Origin: Marinoscillum sp.
Lineage (GTDB): Bacteria; Bacteroidota; Bacteroidia; Cytophagales; Cyclobacteriaceae
Length of the DNA stretch: 64,000 bases
NCBI GenBank assembly: GCA_024305105.1
Contig: JAMWZA010000001.1
Span: forward strand, 1-64,000
Reading direction: 5' to 3'
Shown: positions 36,916 through 45,716 of the stretch, piece after piece
Position numbering within the stretch: the stretch's first letter is position 1
Layout: every line of letters starts with the position of its first letter
The notes under the pieces: model-generated
Seen by the model: the letters and a program-made list of their open reading frames with translations, nothing else
The model's database searches: none
Told to the model about the DNA's origin: nothing
Made by a program: the position numbers and the translations under genes

Positions 36916-38343
36916 TTAAAAATTCCACTCTTCCAATTTGGATGGAACACGCATTTGGTCTAAAGTGTCAAGAGCAGCTTTTACTCTGTTTGGTTCAGAA
37001 ATCGCCATATCAATCGATTCATTGGGGTCATTCTTTAGGTCGTAAAGTTCGAAATCATTAAAATTATCCCCCTCCACTTTCCTGATAAGCTTCCATCTTT
37101 CTTGAAGGAGTAATGCTTGAGCTGGTTTTCCATAAATAGTATGAAATTCCCAATACAGTACGTCTCGTTTTACATTAGGCTGGTTGTAAAAACTATGCAT
37201 CAAAGAAACTCCATCTGTTGAGAACGGCTCTTCATAACCAATCAAATCGGCGAAAGTGGGAAGTAAATCCCAAAAAGCACCTACACTTTGAGATTCTCCT
37301 GGGCGTATCTGTCCTTGCCACGAAATAACCATAGGCACTCTAATGCCACCTTCATACAAGTCTCGCTTATACCCTCTGTAACCTGCATTACTATTGAAAA
37401 AATCCGGGTCAGCACCACCCTCTTTATGCGGCCCGTTATCTGAGGTGAAAATGATTACGGTATTTTCTAAAAGATCATTTTTGCGGAGTTGATTAACAAT
37501 AGTTCCAACCTGCTGATCCAGCAAATCCACCATAGCTGCAAAGACAGCATGTGGTTTGGTTTGGGAGCCATACCACCCATTCTTATACTCCTTACATCCA
37601 GAATCACATCCTTGATAAGGTATTTCATCGAACCGATCAATATATTTTTGTACGTTTGGGTTTGGTGCTTTAAGCTCGGCATGTGGTAGAGGTGAGGCTA
37701 CGTAAAGGAAAAAAGGTTTTTCTTTATTCTTTTCAATGAATTCCAGTGTTTTAGTGTGAATGAGTTCCGGCGCATAAATACCTTCTAGGTTTTCCTTGTT
37801 AGCATCAAGCATAACCTTTTGCGTATTGTCCCATATATGAAAAGGATAATAATTATGAGCCAGTCGTTGACAATTGTAGCCAAAAAAGGTATCAAATCCC
37901 TGATTTAATGGATCACCTTCTGAATCAGGATATCCCAGACCCCATTTCCCAAATACTCCGGTGGCATATCCGCGGCTCTTAAACATTTCGGCAAGAGTTA
38001 GACTACTATCTGGCAACGGATACTGACCTTCATTTTCCATCTCTATATTTCCCCTAATTGGTGTATGACCAGTATGTAGACCTGTTAACAAGGTACTTCG
38101 TGAGGGTGCACAAACAGTAGATCCAGCATAAAATTGATCAAACACTAGACCATTTAGAGCAAGAGAGTCAATATTCGGAGTAAGGATTTTCGACTGTCCA
38201 TTGAATCCAACATCTCCATAACCAAGGTCATCCGCAAGTATTATTATAACATTTGGAGGCCGTTGTGTGTACTCTTTAACGAACAATATCCCACCAACCG
38301 TAATCGCAAAAAACACAAACCCAATAATCAGTTTTATCTTCAT
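36916..38343 (-). CDS. S1-family sulfatase (formylglycine type)
   Basis: The ATG at 38343 (MKIKLIIGFVFFAITVGG) gives 475 residues with an N-terminal signal or anchor helix; the track start at 38367 adds eight residues. Metal ligands D38-D39 (IILADDLGYGDVG), the formylglycine motif C78-A-P-S-R and IIFTSDNGPH define a type-I sulfatase of Cys type. It needs an anaerobic or oxygen-dependent formylglycine-generating enzyme, not encoded in this window. Sitting between two GH53 genes, it implies that the galactan substrate is sulfated. Substrate regiochemistry cannot be read from the sequence. Confidence 0.93.
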   Translation of the reverse strand: MKIKLIIGFVFFAITVGGILFVKEYTQRPPNVIIILADDLGYGDVGFNGQSKILTPNIDSLALNGLVFDQFYAGSTVCAPSRSTLLTGLHTGHTPIRGNIEMENEGQYPLPDSSLTLAEMFKSRGYATGVFGKWGLGYPDSEGDPLNQGFDTFFGYNCQRLAHNYYPFHIWDNTQKVMLDANKENLEGIYAPELIHTKTLEFIEKNKEKPFFLYVASPLPHAELKAPNPNVQKYIDRFDEIPYQGCDSGCKEYKNGWYGSQTKPHAVFAAMVDLLDQQVGTIVNQLRKNDLLENTVIIFTSDNGPHKEGGADPDFFNSNAGYRGYKRDLYEGGIRVPMVISWQGQIRPGESQSVGAFWDLLPTFADLIGYEEPFSTDGVSLMHSFYNQPNVKRDVLYWEFHTIYGKPAQALLLQERWKLIRKVEGDNFNDFELYDLKNDPNESIDMAISEPNRVKAALDTLDQMRVPSKLEEWNF

Positions 38344-38411
38344 TGAATTATTTAAAAATAACAACAAAAAGGAACTACAAATCTGATGCTTCGATCATAC
38401 AATATTTACTT

Positions 38412-40484
38412 CTATTTGATGACCATTTTTAATGTGTGAGACTTATTTATAAACCTGGCCTGCACCATATAAACCCCTGGAGGAAGAGAAGTTTCAACAC
38501 GAAATTGCTGCTCCTTCTGATTTTCAAATGATATTCTTTCCAATAAGAACCCAGCTAAGTTGAAGATCTCAATTGCTAGAATCCCAGAGTTGACCTCACA
38601 ATAAAATGTTCCGTCATTTGGATTCGGAAACAGGTTGAATCCCGTCCTCGCATCAAGACTTAAAACAACCTCTCCATCACATGACCCAAAAGCAAAAGAA
38701 TACGTCTCATCACCCTCTTTCACCTCATAGCCTCGGTCAGTTCCCCACCAGGGAGCACAGGATTCAGGAAGAATCTCACGGGCATCTCCATCCTTGCGAT
38801 TCAAAAAATGAAACGCTCCAGATCTACCTTCTTTCAGCGTAATTGAATACTCATAAATACTACCTTCTACTTTTTCCATAGGGATGATTTGCCAGGGGTC
38901 ACCAGTAAAAGAACCCGTAATGTAGGCTCCCTCCCCAAGGTCCTTTCCAGTCAGGTCCACTCGAAAAGTCACCTCATGAAAAAGATGCCGGTCAGGATCT
39001 CCAACCTCACAGCTTGACCATTGGTAGTCCAGTACTAGATCTTCAGATCCAACTTCAAGTTCACGTTTGCCATTTCCATCGGAGCAGTCAGCAGGCACCG
39101 TCTCAGAGGCAGATACACTCTGCCCATTCAGGAAGTAATAAGAAGAGACAGTTCCCTTTTCCAGAAATTCATAGTGATAGTAGATATCCTCGTCTACCTG
39201 CACCATTTGTATTGGCTCGTCCAATATTCCACCCATCAGGTATACACCCTCAGAGACATCTTGACCATACATATCCACCTTAAACGACACCTTCACCAGG
39301 TTGTCGTCATACCAATGCCTCTCTGTCCAGCGTCCTCCACCATTTTTCATGAAATTGGTGTTTTCCGGATCAAAAAAGGCCAAATGATCATGCGACGAAC
39401 CAGTGCCCCATGGTGTACGACAAGGTGTAGAAACCCATGCCGGCTCCCAAAAAACAACACCTGTACCACCACCTGACTTAACCGCTCTTGTATAATCTAT
39501 CATATACTCCAACTGACGCTCAGGAGTCAGAGGTGCATATTCAGGATCCGAATCTGTTACTATGTTACCCAGCTGATCAAAGTTCTGATCAGTCCATGGA
39601 TACCCCGTTTCCAGAGCCATTACCTCATAGTCCTCGAAATCATTAACCAAACTCCTCACCGTATTTTCTAATTGGCCGATGCTCCCTCCATGCCACGAAT
39701 AGTAATAGGAAAAACCAAGAATATCGAAATCGGTCACTCCATTGGCTAGAAATCGATTTTCATAATTCCAGGCAACTGCATCTAGTCCATTCGTCATATG
39801 AAGAGCGATTTTGGGATTAATTGATGCGGTAGTCCCTACTTCCCTTACCGCTCTAATGGCCGCATTAAATAATTGCGCATGTCTAGACCAATCGTTACTT
39901 ACGGTTTCTATTGCCTCCCATCCATTTTCTTCAGGAATTTGCGTCAGTATTCCTCCGTTATTCTCATTGCCCACTTTAACAATGTTTGGCATTAATCCTT
40001 CTGCATCCAGTTCAGTAAGTACTTTAACCGTGTAATTATAAACGGAATCTTTGAGCACTTCCAGGTCTGAAGCCACCCCTAACCAGGCACGTGGGATCAA
40101 CTGATGTGCTGGATCGGCCCAGAAGTCTGAATAGTGGATGCCGAGCATCACCTCCATACCGTTCGCTTTAGCTCGCCTAATCGTCTTTTTAACATCCTCA
40201 AAATCATTGTAATAAGGCAGCACTCCTTCAGGTTGATCTAAAGGACCCTGCCACCAGGAAGGGTCTTTCCAAAGTCTTACCCGAATCAAATTGGTTCCGT
40301 GATCAGAAAAAATAGTAAAGGGATCTTTTTCCTCACTATTTTCCTTATACACCGCCCCACAGTCCTCCATTTGGTTGACATAGGATAAGTCGTTACCATA
40401 ATAGAATGACTGGTCTTGAGCCAGTAAGTTATGACTTAACAGGATGAACAAACAGAACGAAAATGTTAAAACCTTTCTCATCAT
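38412..40484 (-). CDS. T9SS-exported GH53 endo-beta-1,4-galactanase with two tandem beta-sandwich modules
   Basis: A 690-residue protein. Signal peptide 1-23 (CLFILLSHNLLAQ); GH53 domain 26-395 with acid/base E174 (VGNENNGG) and nucleophile E292 (ALETGYPW); two homologous modules at about 396-492 and 503-602 (VSFKVDMYGQDVSEGVYL; VTFRVDLTGKDLGEGAYI), which look like starch-binding-type carbohydrate-binding sandwiches; T9SS sorting domain at about 615-690 (FNLFPNPNDGTF). The extracellular form complements the lipoprotein GH53 downstream. A palindromic repeat element lies between it and susD, so it may have its own promoter. Confidence 0.92.
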   Translation of the reverse strand: MMRKVLTFSFCLFILLSHNLLAQDQSFYYGNDLSYVNQMEDCGAVYKENSEEKDPFTIFSDHGTNLIRVRLWKDPSWWQGPLDQPEGVLPYYNDFEDVKKTIRRAKANGMEVMLGIHYSDFWADPAHQLIPRAWLGVASDLEVLKDSVYNYTVKVLTELDAEGLMPNIVKVGNENNGGILTQIPEENGWEAIETVSNDWSRHAQLFNAAIRAVREVGTTASINPKIALHMTNGLDAVAWNYENRFLANGVTDFDILGFSYYYSWHGGSIGQLENTVRSLVNDFEDYEVMALETGYPWTDQNFDQLGNIVTDSDPEYAPLTPERQLEYMIDYTRAVKSGGGTGVVFWEPAWVSTPCRTPWGTGSSHDHLAFFDPENTNFMKNGGGRWTERHWYDDNLVKVSFKVDMYGQDVSEGVYLMGGILDEPIQMVQVDEDIYYHYEFLEKGTVSSYYFLNGQSVSASETVPADCSDGNGKRELEVGSEDLVLDYQWSSCEVGDPDRHLFHEVTFRVDLTGKDLGEGAYITGSFTGDPWQIIPMEKVEGSIYEYSITLKEGRSGAFHFLNRKDGDAREILPESCAPWWGTDRGYEVKEGDETYSFAFGSCDGEVVLSLDARTGFNLFPNPNDGTFYCEVNSGILAIEIFNLAGFLLERISFENQKEQQFRVETSLPPGVYMVQARFINKSHTLKMVIK

Positions 40485-40497
40485 TTCAATAGTATCG

Positions 40498-40662
40498 AAG
40501 CTGTCTCAAAAGCTACGTCTTTTGTCATTTCGAAGTAACGAGGTGTTCCACCAAAGAAATCTTACTCGTTTGATTGTCAATACATTAAAGTTTGAAGTAA
40601 ATTTCACCATAGCCCGTCTTGACGGCAGACAGGTCGAAATGACACCTTTTTGAAACAGCCTC
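40498..40662. mobile_element. MITE-like inverted-repeat element
   Basis: Ends are imperfect inverted repeats: AAGCTGTCTCAAAAG...TGTCATTTCGA and, reading from the other end, AGGCTGTTTCAAAAAGGTGTCATTTCGA. The ~165-bp interior has no gene. TGTCATTTCGA-type palindromic repeats are common in Bacteroidota genomes. It separates susD from the GH53 gene in the PUL and could fold into a large hairpin in the mRNA. No target-site duplication is obvious. Confidence 0.55.
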
Positions 40663-40684
40663 CTTTTGTAAACCTACCAACTAC

Positions 40685-42217
40685 TTAATTATACGTATCG
40701 TTTTGTTCGTACCCCTGGTTCAAAGCCCATATAGGTATCGGCAAAATCTCATGGTCATTTTGCTTGCCTCGTGCTGCCAGACGTTCTTCCCATTGGTCAT
40801 GCCTGATCAAATCCATTTTTCTCACCCCTTCAAAGAATAGTTCCTTTCCCCGCTCTTCAAGGATTGCAGCGTTGAAGGCATTAAGGTCAGAGGTGGACGC
40901 TGGTAAAAGGTCAGACACGTTCGATCGGTTCCTGACTTGATTGACCAACCCTATAGCTTCAGCAGTTGGTCCTCCGTTATTCTCATTGATCGCTTCGGCC
41001 AGCATCAACAATACATCTGCGTACCTGGCAATGATGATGTCATTTCCCTGGAATGCTCCCGGGTTCTCTATATTCTCTGGATACTTCAACACCACCGCAC
41101 CATTCAAATTAGTTCTATCTCTCAAGTCATTGCTGGTGCTGTTATAACTCGCATCAAACATCTCCAAACGCAAGTCGTTCGGATCAAAGGAATCATAAAA
41201 ATCCCAGTGAGCCATAAATACTCCTTGCGGATTACTCCATCCACCATTTTGATATACACCGGGGTAATCTCCTGGATAGCAATAGTAAGTCCAGGCGTTG
41301 ATATTACCGTTTTGAGCTACCCCATCAGAAGTATGGTCCACAGTAACCGCGAAGATGTTTTCAGCATTACGCTGAGTGCTTACCTCAAATAAAGACTTAT
41401 AAGGATTAGAACCAGAAGTAACCAAACCGTAGCCTAAGCCCGTAATCTCCCTGCCGATCTCTTCAGCGTCAGTAAAATTTCGTTCATTCATTTGTACACG
41501 CATAAGCAGCGTCAATGCAAATCCACGAGTGAATCGCCCATAAAAGTCATCACTGTCCCAGGAGATGTCAGGCAAGCCATTTGCCGGATCTGTGGCAAAT
41601 TCAAGATCACTTACCATAGCCGAAACATAATCCGCTCTACTAGGCTTGGTCACATCCCACTCTGCATCTGTTCCAATTTCGGAAGCGTCAAGAATGACAG
41701 GCACCGGCCCATACAAATGGAGTAAGTAGTACATGAGCCATGCTCTGGAGGTTCTGGCCTCAGCTTGTAGCAACAACTTACTTTCATCACTTATAGGTGC
41801 CACTTCCAAATCAGCAATAATTTGTGTTAGCTGGGTCACAAAACTCACTTTGGAAAGGTGACTTCTACTGATATCCTGTGTAGCAAAAAAGTCAAAGTTG
41901 GCACGGGTCACTGCTTCAAAGAATCCACCCCAGCCATTGACATAAATAGCTAGGTTATCTGACGGACCATCAAACATATAAAGGTGGCCAAATTCATAGG
42001 CATGAAAGTTGTCTCGATAGCTGTTGCTTGCATTAGGTATATTATAGCCCCACTTGGAGCCAAATGGCTTATATGCCTCCATGGTGTAGAGGAAATAATC
42101 CTCTTCTGTTTGAGGAAAATTATTCGGCGATAGCGTTCCGTAAAGTGCGGGATCAAAATCATCATCGCAACCTATTAGAACAAATACGAATGTGAATAAT
42201 ACAAATAGCTTCTTCAT
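40685..42217 (-). CDS. SusD-family surface glycan-binding lipoprotein
   Basis: The ATG at 42217 gives 510 residues with the lipobox FVLIGC. SusD/RagB family features: N-terminal NFPQTEEDYFLYTMEAY, TPR-like helices (LLQAEARTSRAWLMYYLLHLYGPVPVI), C-terminal ADVLLMLAEAINE and EERGKELFFEGVRKMDLIRHDQW. It forms the lid of the SusC transporter and captures oligosaccharides. The start is 10 nt after the susC stop, so the two are co-translated in one operon. Confidence 0.95.
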   Translation of the reverse strand: MKKLFVLFTFVFVLIGCDDDFDPALYGTLSPNNFPQTEEDYFLYTMEAYKPFGSKWGYNIPNASNSYRDNFHAYEFGHLYMFDGPSDNLAIYVNGWGGFFEAVTRANFDFFATQDISRSHLSKVSFVTQLTQIIADLEVAPISDESKLLLQAEARTSRAWLMYYLLHLYGPVPVILDASEIGTDAEWDVTKPSRADYVSAMVSDLEFATDPANGLPDISWDSDDFYGRFTRGFALTLLMRVQMNERNFTDAEEIGREITGLGYGLVTSGSNPYKSLFEVSTQRNAENIFAVTVDHTSDGVAQNGNINAWTYYCYPGDYPGVYQNGGWSNPQGVFMAHWDFYDSFDPNDLRLEMFDASYNSTSNDLRDRTNLNGAVVLKYPENIENPGAFQGNDIIIARYADVLLMLAEAINENNGGPTAEAIGLVNQVRNRSNVSDLLPASTSDLNAFNAAILEERGKELFFEGVRKMDLIRHDQWEERLAARGKQNDHEILPIPIWALNQGYEQNDTYN

Positions 42218-42227
42218 GATCTTTTGA

Positions 42228-45200
42228 TTAAAATTTTGCATTGATACCTAGTGAGTATGTTCTTACCATGGGGAAGTTTCCTGGGCCTCCTCTTACTCCT
42301 CCACCTTGACTGGTCTCAGGGTCAATTCCTTCAAAATTTGAGAACACAAATGGATTTTGCACATCTGCATAGATTCGTAAATTATCTATGAAAGAGATGG
42401 CATCTCTTTTGAAAGTATATCCAAGCGTAATGTTCCTGATTCGAAGAAAAGAAGCATTTTCCAACAGGTAGTCACTAAGAACAGGCAATCCAAGAGCAAA
42501 TTCATCATAAGCGTACCCTGGCAGAGTGCCATCTGGGTTGGTGGTACTCCAAACATCAGCCATATCGGTGGTACTGCTTTGCAAGCCTCCAAGGAAGTTT
42601 GGTAGATTGGTCCAATCTCTGGCGAAATTGCGCTTTTCTAGCCCAAATCGGCCATAGGCAAAGACATTCAATTCAAACTGCTTATACCTAAAAGTATTCC
42701 CTAATCCGAGATATACTTTTGGAAAAGGAGACCGCATCACTACATCAGCCACCGAGAGCGTATCGTCCCCATTTTGGTCTATAAAGATTGGAGAACCCGG
42801 ATATCGGGCTCTCTCTGGTTGATAGGTTGGCGCCTCATCTCCAATCTGTAATAAATCATTTTGAGTTTCAAAAACGTATATCGCACCTACATAATCATCT
42901 TCCTTCTGGTAAGGAGCTAATACCTCACCATCTGCGTAAGATTTCCATCGGGTCTCAAATCGTGACGCGTTGAAGGTAGTAGACCACTCAAAATCCTGCC
43001 GCTGAATGTTAACAGTATTCAGTGTCACATCAACCCCACGGTTCACCTGGTGACCATCGTTGACAGGAACCTGAGCAAGGAATGAAAGCGGTGGTGCTGG
43101 AATCGTTCTTAAAATCTGAGTAATATCTTTCTGGAAGAAGTCTACCGAGCCATTGATACGTCCTCTGAAAAAATCAAAATCCAAAGCGATATTCTTCACA
43201 ATAGTCTTTGGCCAGGTCAGGTTTGGCCAGTTTATTCCCTGCAATACGTAAGGAGTAATCAAATTGGTACTGTTAAATGGAATCGTTGATCCATCAGGAC
43301 CAAACACCCGATAAAGTGTATTTGCACTGACCGCATCTTCATCACCCAACACACCATAACTAGCCCTGATTTTCAATAGCTCTATCCCATTAACAGAGGA
43401 TAAGAAAGACTCATTAGAAATTTTCCAGCCTATAGAAGCTGAAGGAAATCCTGAAAATTTGTTGCCTTCATGAAATTTGTCTACTCCATCGAATCGGTAA
43501 GACAAGCTCAACAAATACCTGTCCAGAAAATCAAAATTAGTCCTGGCAAATAAGGAACGCCTTTCCTCCTCAAACTTATTAGAGAAAATCAATCGAGTTC
43601 CATCCGAAGCTGCTACATTGGTATTCCTTACCCCATCGTGTGTTCCGGATGAACTGGAGTACTGCAGCCCAAAACCTTCGCTTTGCTCTAGGTACCTTCC
43701 CACTCCGACGATCCCGTCCATACTAATTGACTCACCGAAATCTGGTGTTACATTAAATACCGCTTCCATCGTATGGTAATCGCGCTGTTGGTCAGACAAA
43801 GAACCACGTGATTGATTCAACTGATTGTAGAAGGTAGTTGAAGGTATATAGAAATCCCTTTTCGAGATTTCATGATTGTTACCATAAATTAGCTTGGCAG
43901 AAAGAAGTGAAGGAACTATGTCTATGTCAAATGACACATTACTAAGAACAGCACTGCTCTTTGTTTGATCTTCGATATCCAATAAAGAAACTGGATTTCC
44001 AGTCAACGCAAACCGCGTATAATCCCCGCTCTCATCTCTTACATCCAATATGCTGGGGTAAGCCAGTGCGGCCTGTACAGCTCCATAACCCTGAGACCCG
44101 CCACCACCAGACTGAACTCCTGCAGTTGAGTTGCCGTAAAAATTTCGATTAGCATTAATACTTGTGCTTAAACTAATGCGTTCTGAGAGGCTAAATTTCA
44201 GATTCGCTCTGCCACTATACCTCGTCAGTCCAGAGTTAACCACGGTACCTTGCTGATTAAAGTAATTACCAGAGAAGTAATAATTAACACGATCAGTTCC
44301 TCCATTGACTGTAAGCGAATGATTGTCAATACTTCCGTCTCTCAAAACTTCATTCAACCAATCTGTACCATCACCAGTGCCATTAATTTCAGCTGGAGTA
44401 TAAGGCGCAGAGTACGGTGTAGGTTGGCCAACTCCAAATGGGATCATTCCATTTTGGAATAAAAAACGATCTCTTCCCAACTCAGAAATGTATTTCTTAT
44501 ACTGACGGGCATTTAACGGCTTCAGGTAAGGCATATTCTGCACGTATGACCTGCTGGCATTATAGCTAACATCCATTCTTCCAGCTTTACCATCTTTAGT
44601 GGTAATTAGAATCACACCATTAGCAGCATTCACACCGTAAATAGCAGCACTGGCATCTTTCAATATCTCAACCGATTTTATATCATCTGGATTCAATCCG
44701 GCGAGGCCTCCCCGGTTCACACCGCTAAAAGTAAAAGTACCATTGCCGGGCTCATTACCAGAGGTAGGCATAATCACACCATCTATGACAATCAGAGGGG
44801 AACCACCCCCTCGAATGGATAAATTAATACTTCCACCGGGCTCAGAACTGTTCTGTACGGTTTGTAATCCTGCTGCCCTTCCAAAAAGCATTTCTGGAAC
44901 TGATGAATTAGCCGCCTTGGGCACATCATCTATGGCTACTTTCGCAATTGAGGTAGTCAAATCCTTTCTGGAAGTAGATCCATAACCCACCACAACCACT
45001 TCGTCAAGAGAAGAAATATCTGGTCTCATGTCAATAGTTATTAATTGACGTCCATTCAATGGGACTTCTCTTTGCTCATATCCGACAAACGACACGACCA
45101 AAACCTCATTCAAGTCATTCACTGATAATTTGAACTGCCCAGACACATCTGTAATGGTCCCATTGGATGTCCCCTTGACTGCAACCGTAGCTCCCGGTAA

Positions 45201-45329
45201 CCCACTACCACTCTCATCAAATACCTCACCAGTTACAGTGACAGACTGTGCGACCACCTCATGAACACATAGAAGGCATGTAAGCAATAGAATAAAACCA
45301 ATCTCCTTGAATTGAAAAAGTGTTCTCAT
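42228..45329 (-). CDS. SusC-family TonB-dependent glycan transporter
   Basis: A 1033-residue outer-membrane protein. Signal peptide ending at VHEVVAQ; carboxypeptidase-regulatory-like domain (about 30-105; GEVFDESGSGLPGATV); Ton box DEVVVVGYG (about 108-117); plug (about 118-230; IRGGGSPLIVIDGVI, SVEILKDASAAIYG); C-terminal barrel. It imports oligosaccharides with SusD. First gene of the minus arm; the 387-bp gap to the divergent HTCS gene holds the candidate operator at 45543..45576. Confidence 0.95.
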   Translation of the reverse strand: MRTLFQFKEIGFILLLTCLLCVHEVVAQSVTVTGEVFDESGSGLPGATVAVKGTSNGTITDVSGQFKLSVNDLNEVLVVSFVGYEQREVPLNGRQLITIDMRPDISSLDEVVVVGYGSTSRKDLTTSIAKVAIDDVPKAANSSVPEMLFGRAAGLQTVQNSSEPGGSINLSIRGGGSPLIVIDGVIMPTSGNEPGNGTFTFSGVNRGGLAGLNPDDIKSVEILKDASAAIYGVNAANGVILITTKDGKAGRMDVSYNASRSYVQNMPYLKPLNARQYKKYISELGRDRFLFQNGMIPFGVGQPTPYSAPYTPAEINGTGDGTDWLNEVLRDGSIDNHSLTVNGGTDRVNYYFSGNYFNQQGTVVNSGLTRYSGRANLKFSLSERISLSTSINANRNFYGNSTAGVQSGGGGSQGYGAVQAALAYPSILDVRDESGDYTRFALTGNPVSLLDIEDQTKSSAVLSNVSFDIDIVPSLLSAKLIYGNNHEISKRDFYIPSTTFYNQLNQSRGSLSDQQRDYHTMEAVFNVTPDFGESISMDGIVGVGRYLEQSEGFGLQYSSSSGTHDGVRNTNVAASDGTRLIFSNKFEEERRSLFARTNFDFLDRYLLSLSYRFDGVDKFHEGNKFSGFPSASIGWKISNESFLSSVNGIELLKIRASYGVLGDEDAVSANTLYRVFGPDGSTIPFNSTNLITPYVLQGINWPNLTWPKTIVKNIALDFDFFRGRINGSVDFFQKDITQILRTIPAPPLSFLAQVPVNDGHQVNRGVDVTLNTVNIQRQDFEWSTTFNASRFETRWKSYADGEVLAPYQKEDDYVGAIYVFETQNDLLQIGDEAPTYQPERARYPGSPIFIDQNGDDTLSVADVVMRSPFPKVYLGLGNTFRYKQFELNVFAYGRFGLEKRNFARDWTNLPNFLGGLQSSTTDMADVWSTTNPDGTLPGYAYDEFALGLPVLSDYLLENASFLRIRNITLGYTFKRDAISFIDNLRIYADVQNPFVFSNFEGIDPETSQGGGVRGGPGNFPMVRTYSLGINAKF

Positions 45330-45542
45330 ATTTTATTATTCAATAATGAAATGACAATTACTATTTGATAATCCAACTCTACCTGCCAGAGTGCTTTACA
45401 ACAATTCCCTTTAGAACCACTAGAAAGCAAGTATCCCTCAATGTTCAACCACCGTTCTGTAAATAGCAACTCATATTGGTTCCCCGGGATGACAAAGTAT
45501 AATTAGCTTCAAAGATGGTTAGTGCTGCTTGATAGCGGGTAA

Positions 45543-45576
45543 GACAAATTCATTCGTTCGATAGGTCAAATTCATT
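45543..45576 (-). promoter_or_regulatory. Candidate HTCS operator upstream of susC
   Basis: Read on the minus strand, AATGAATTTGAC and AATGAATTTGTC form a direct repeat with starts 22 bp apart (two helical turns), the spacing expected for a dimer of AraC-type domains. It lies between divergent susC and the HTCS gene, 214 nt from the susC ATG. Related paired sites precede the genes at 49750/49911 and 51541. Role inferred. Confidence 0.55.
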
Positions 45577-45716
45577 ATTACTAATATATTTTGATCTCAC
45601 ACCTCTTTTTTGACCAAAGTCCAATAAATCTTACTAGAATTTAAAACTTTACAATTTTTTCTCAGTTTACAAGACTCCAAATTGCGACTTTCGTTCTCGC
45701 ACAGAGCATACAGTTT

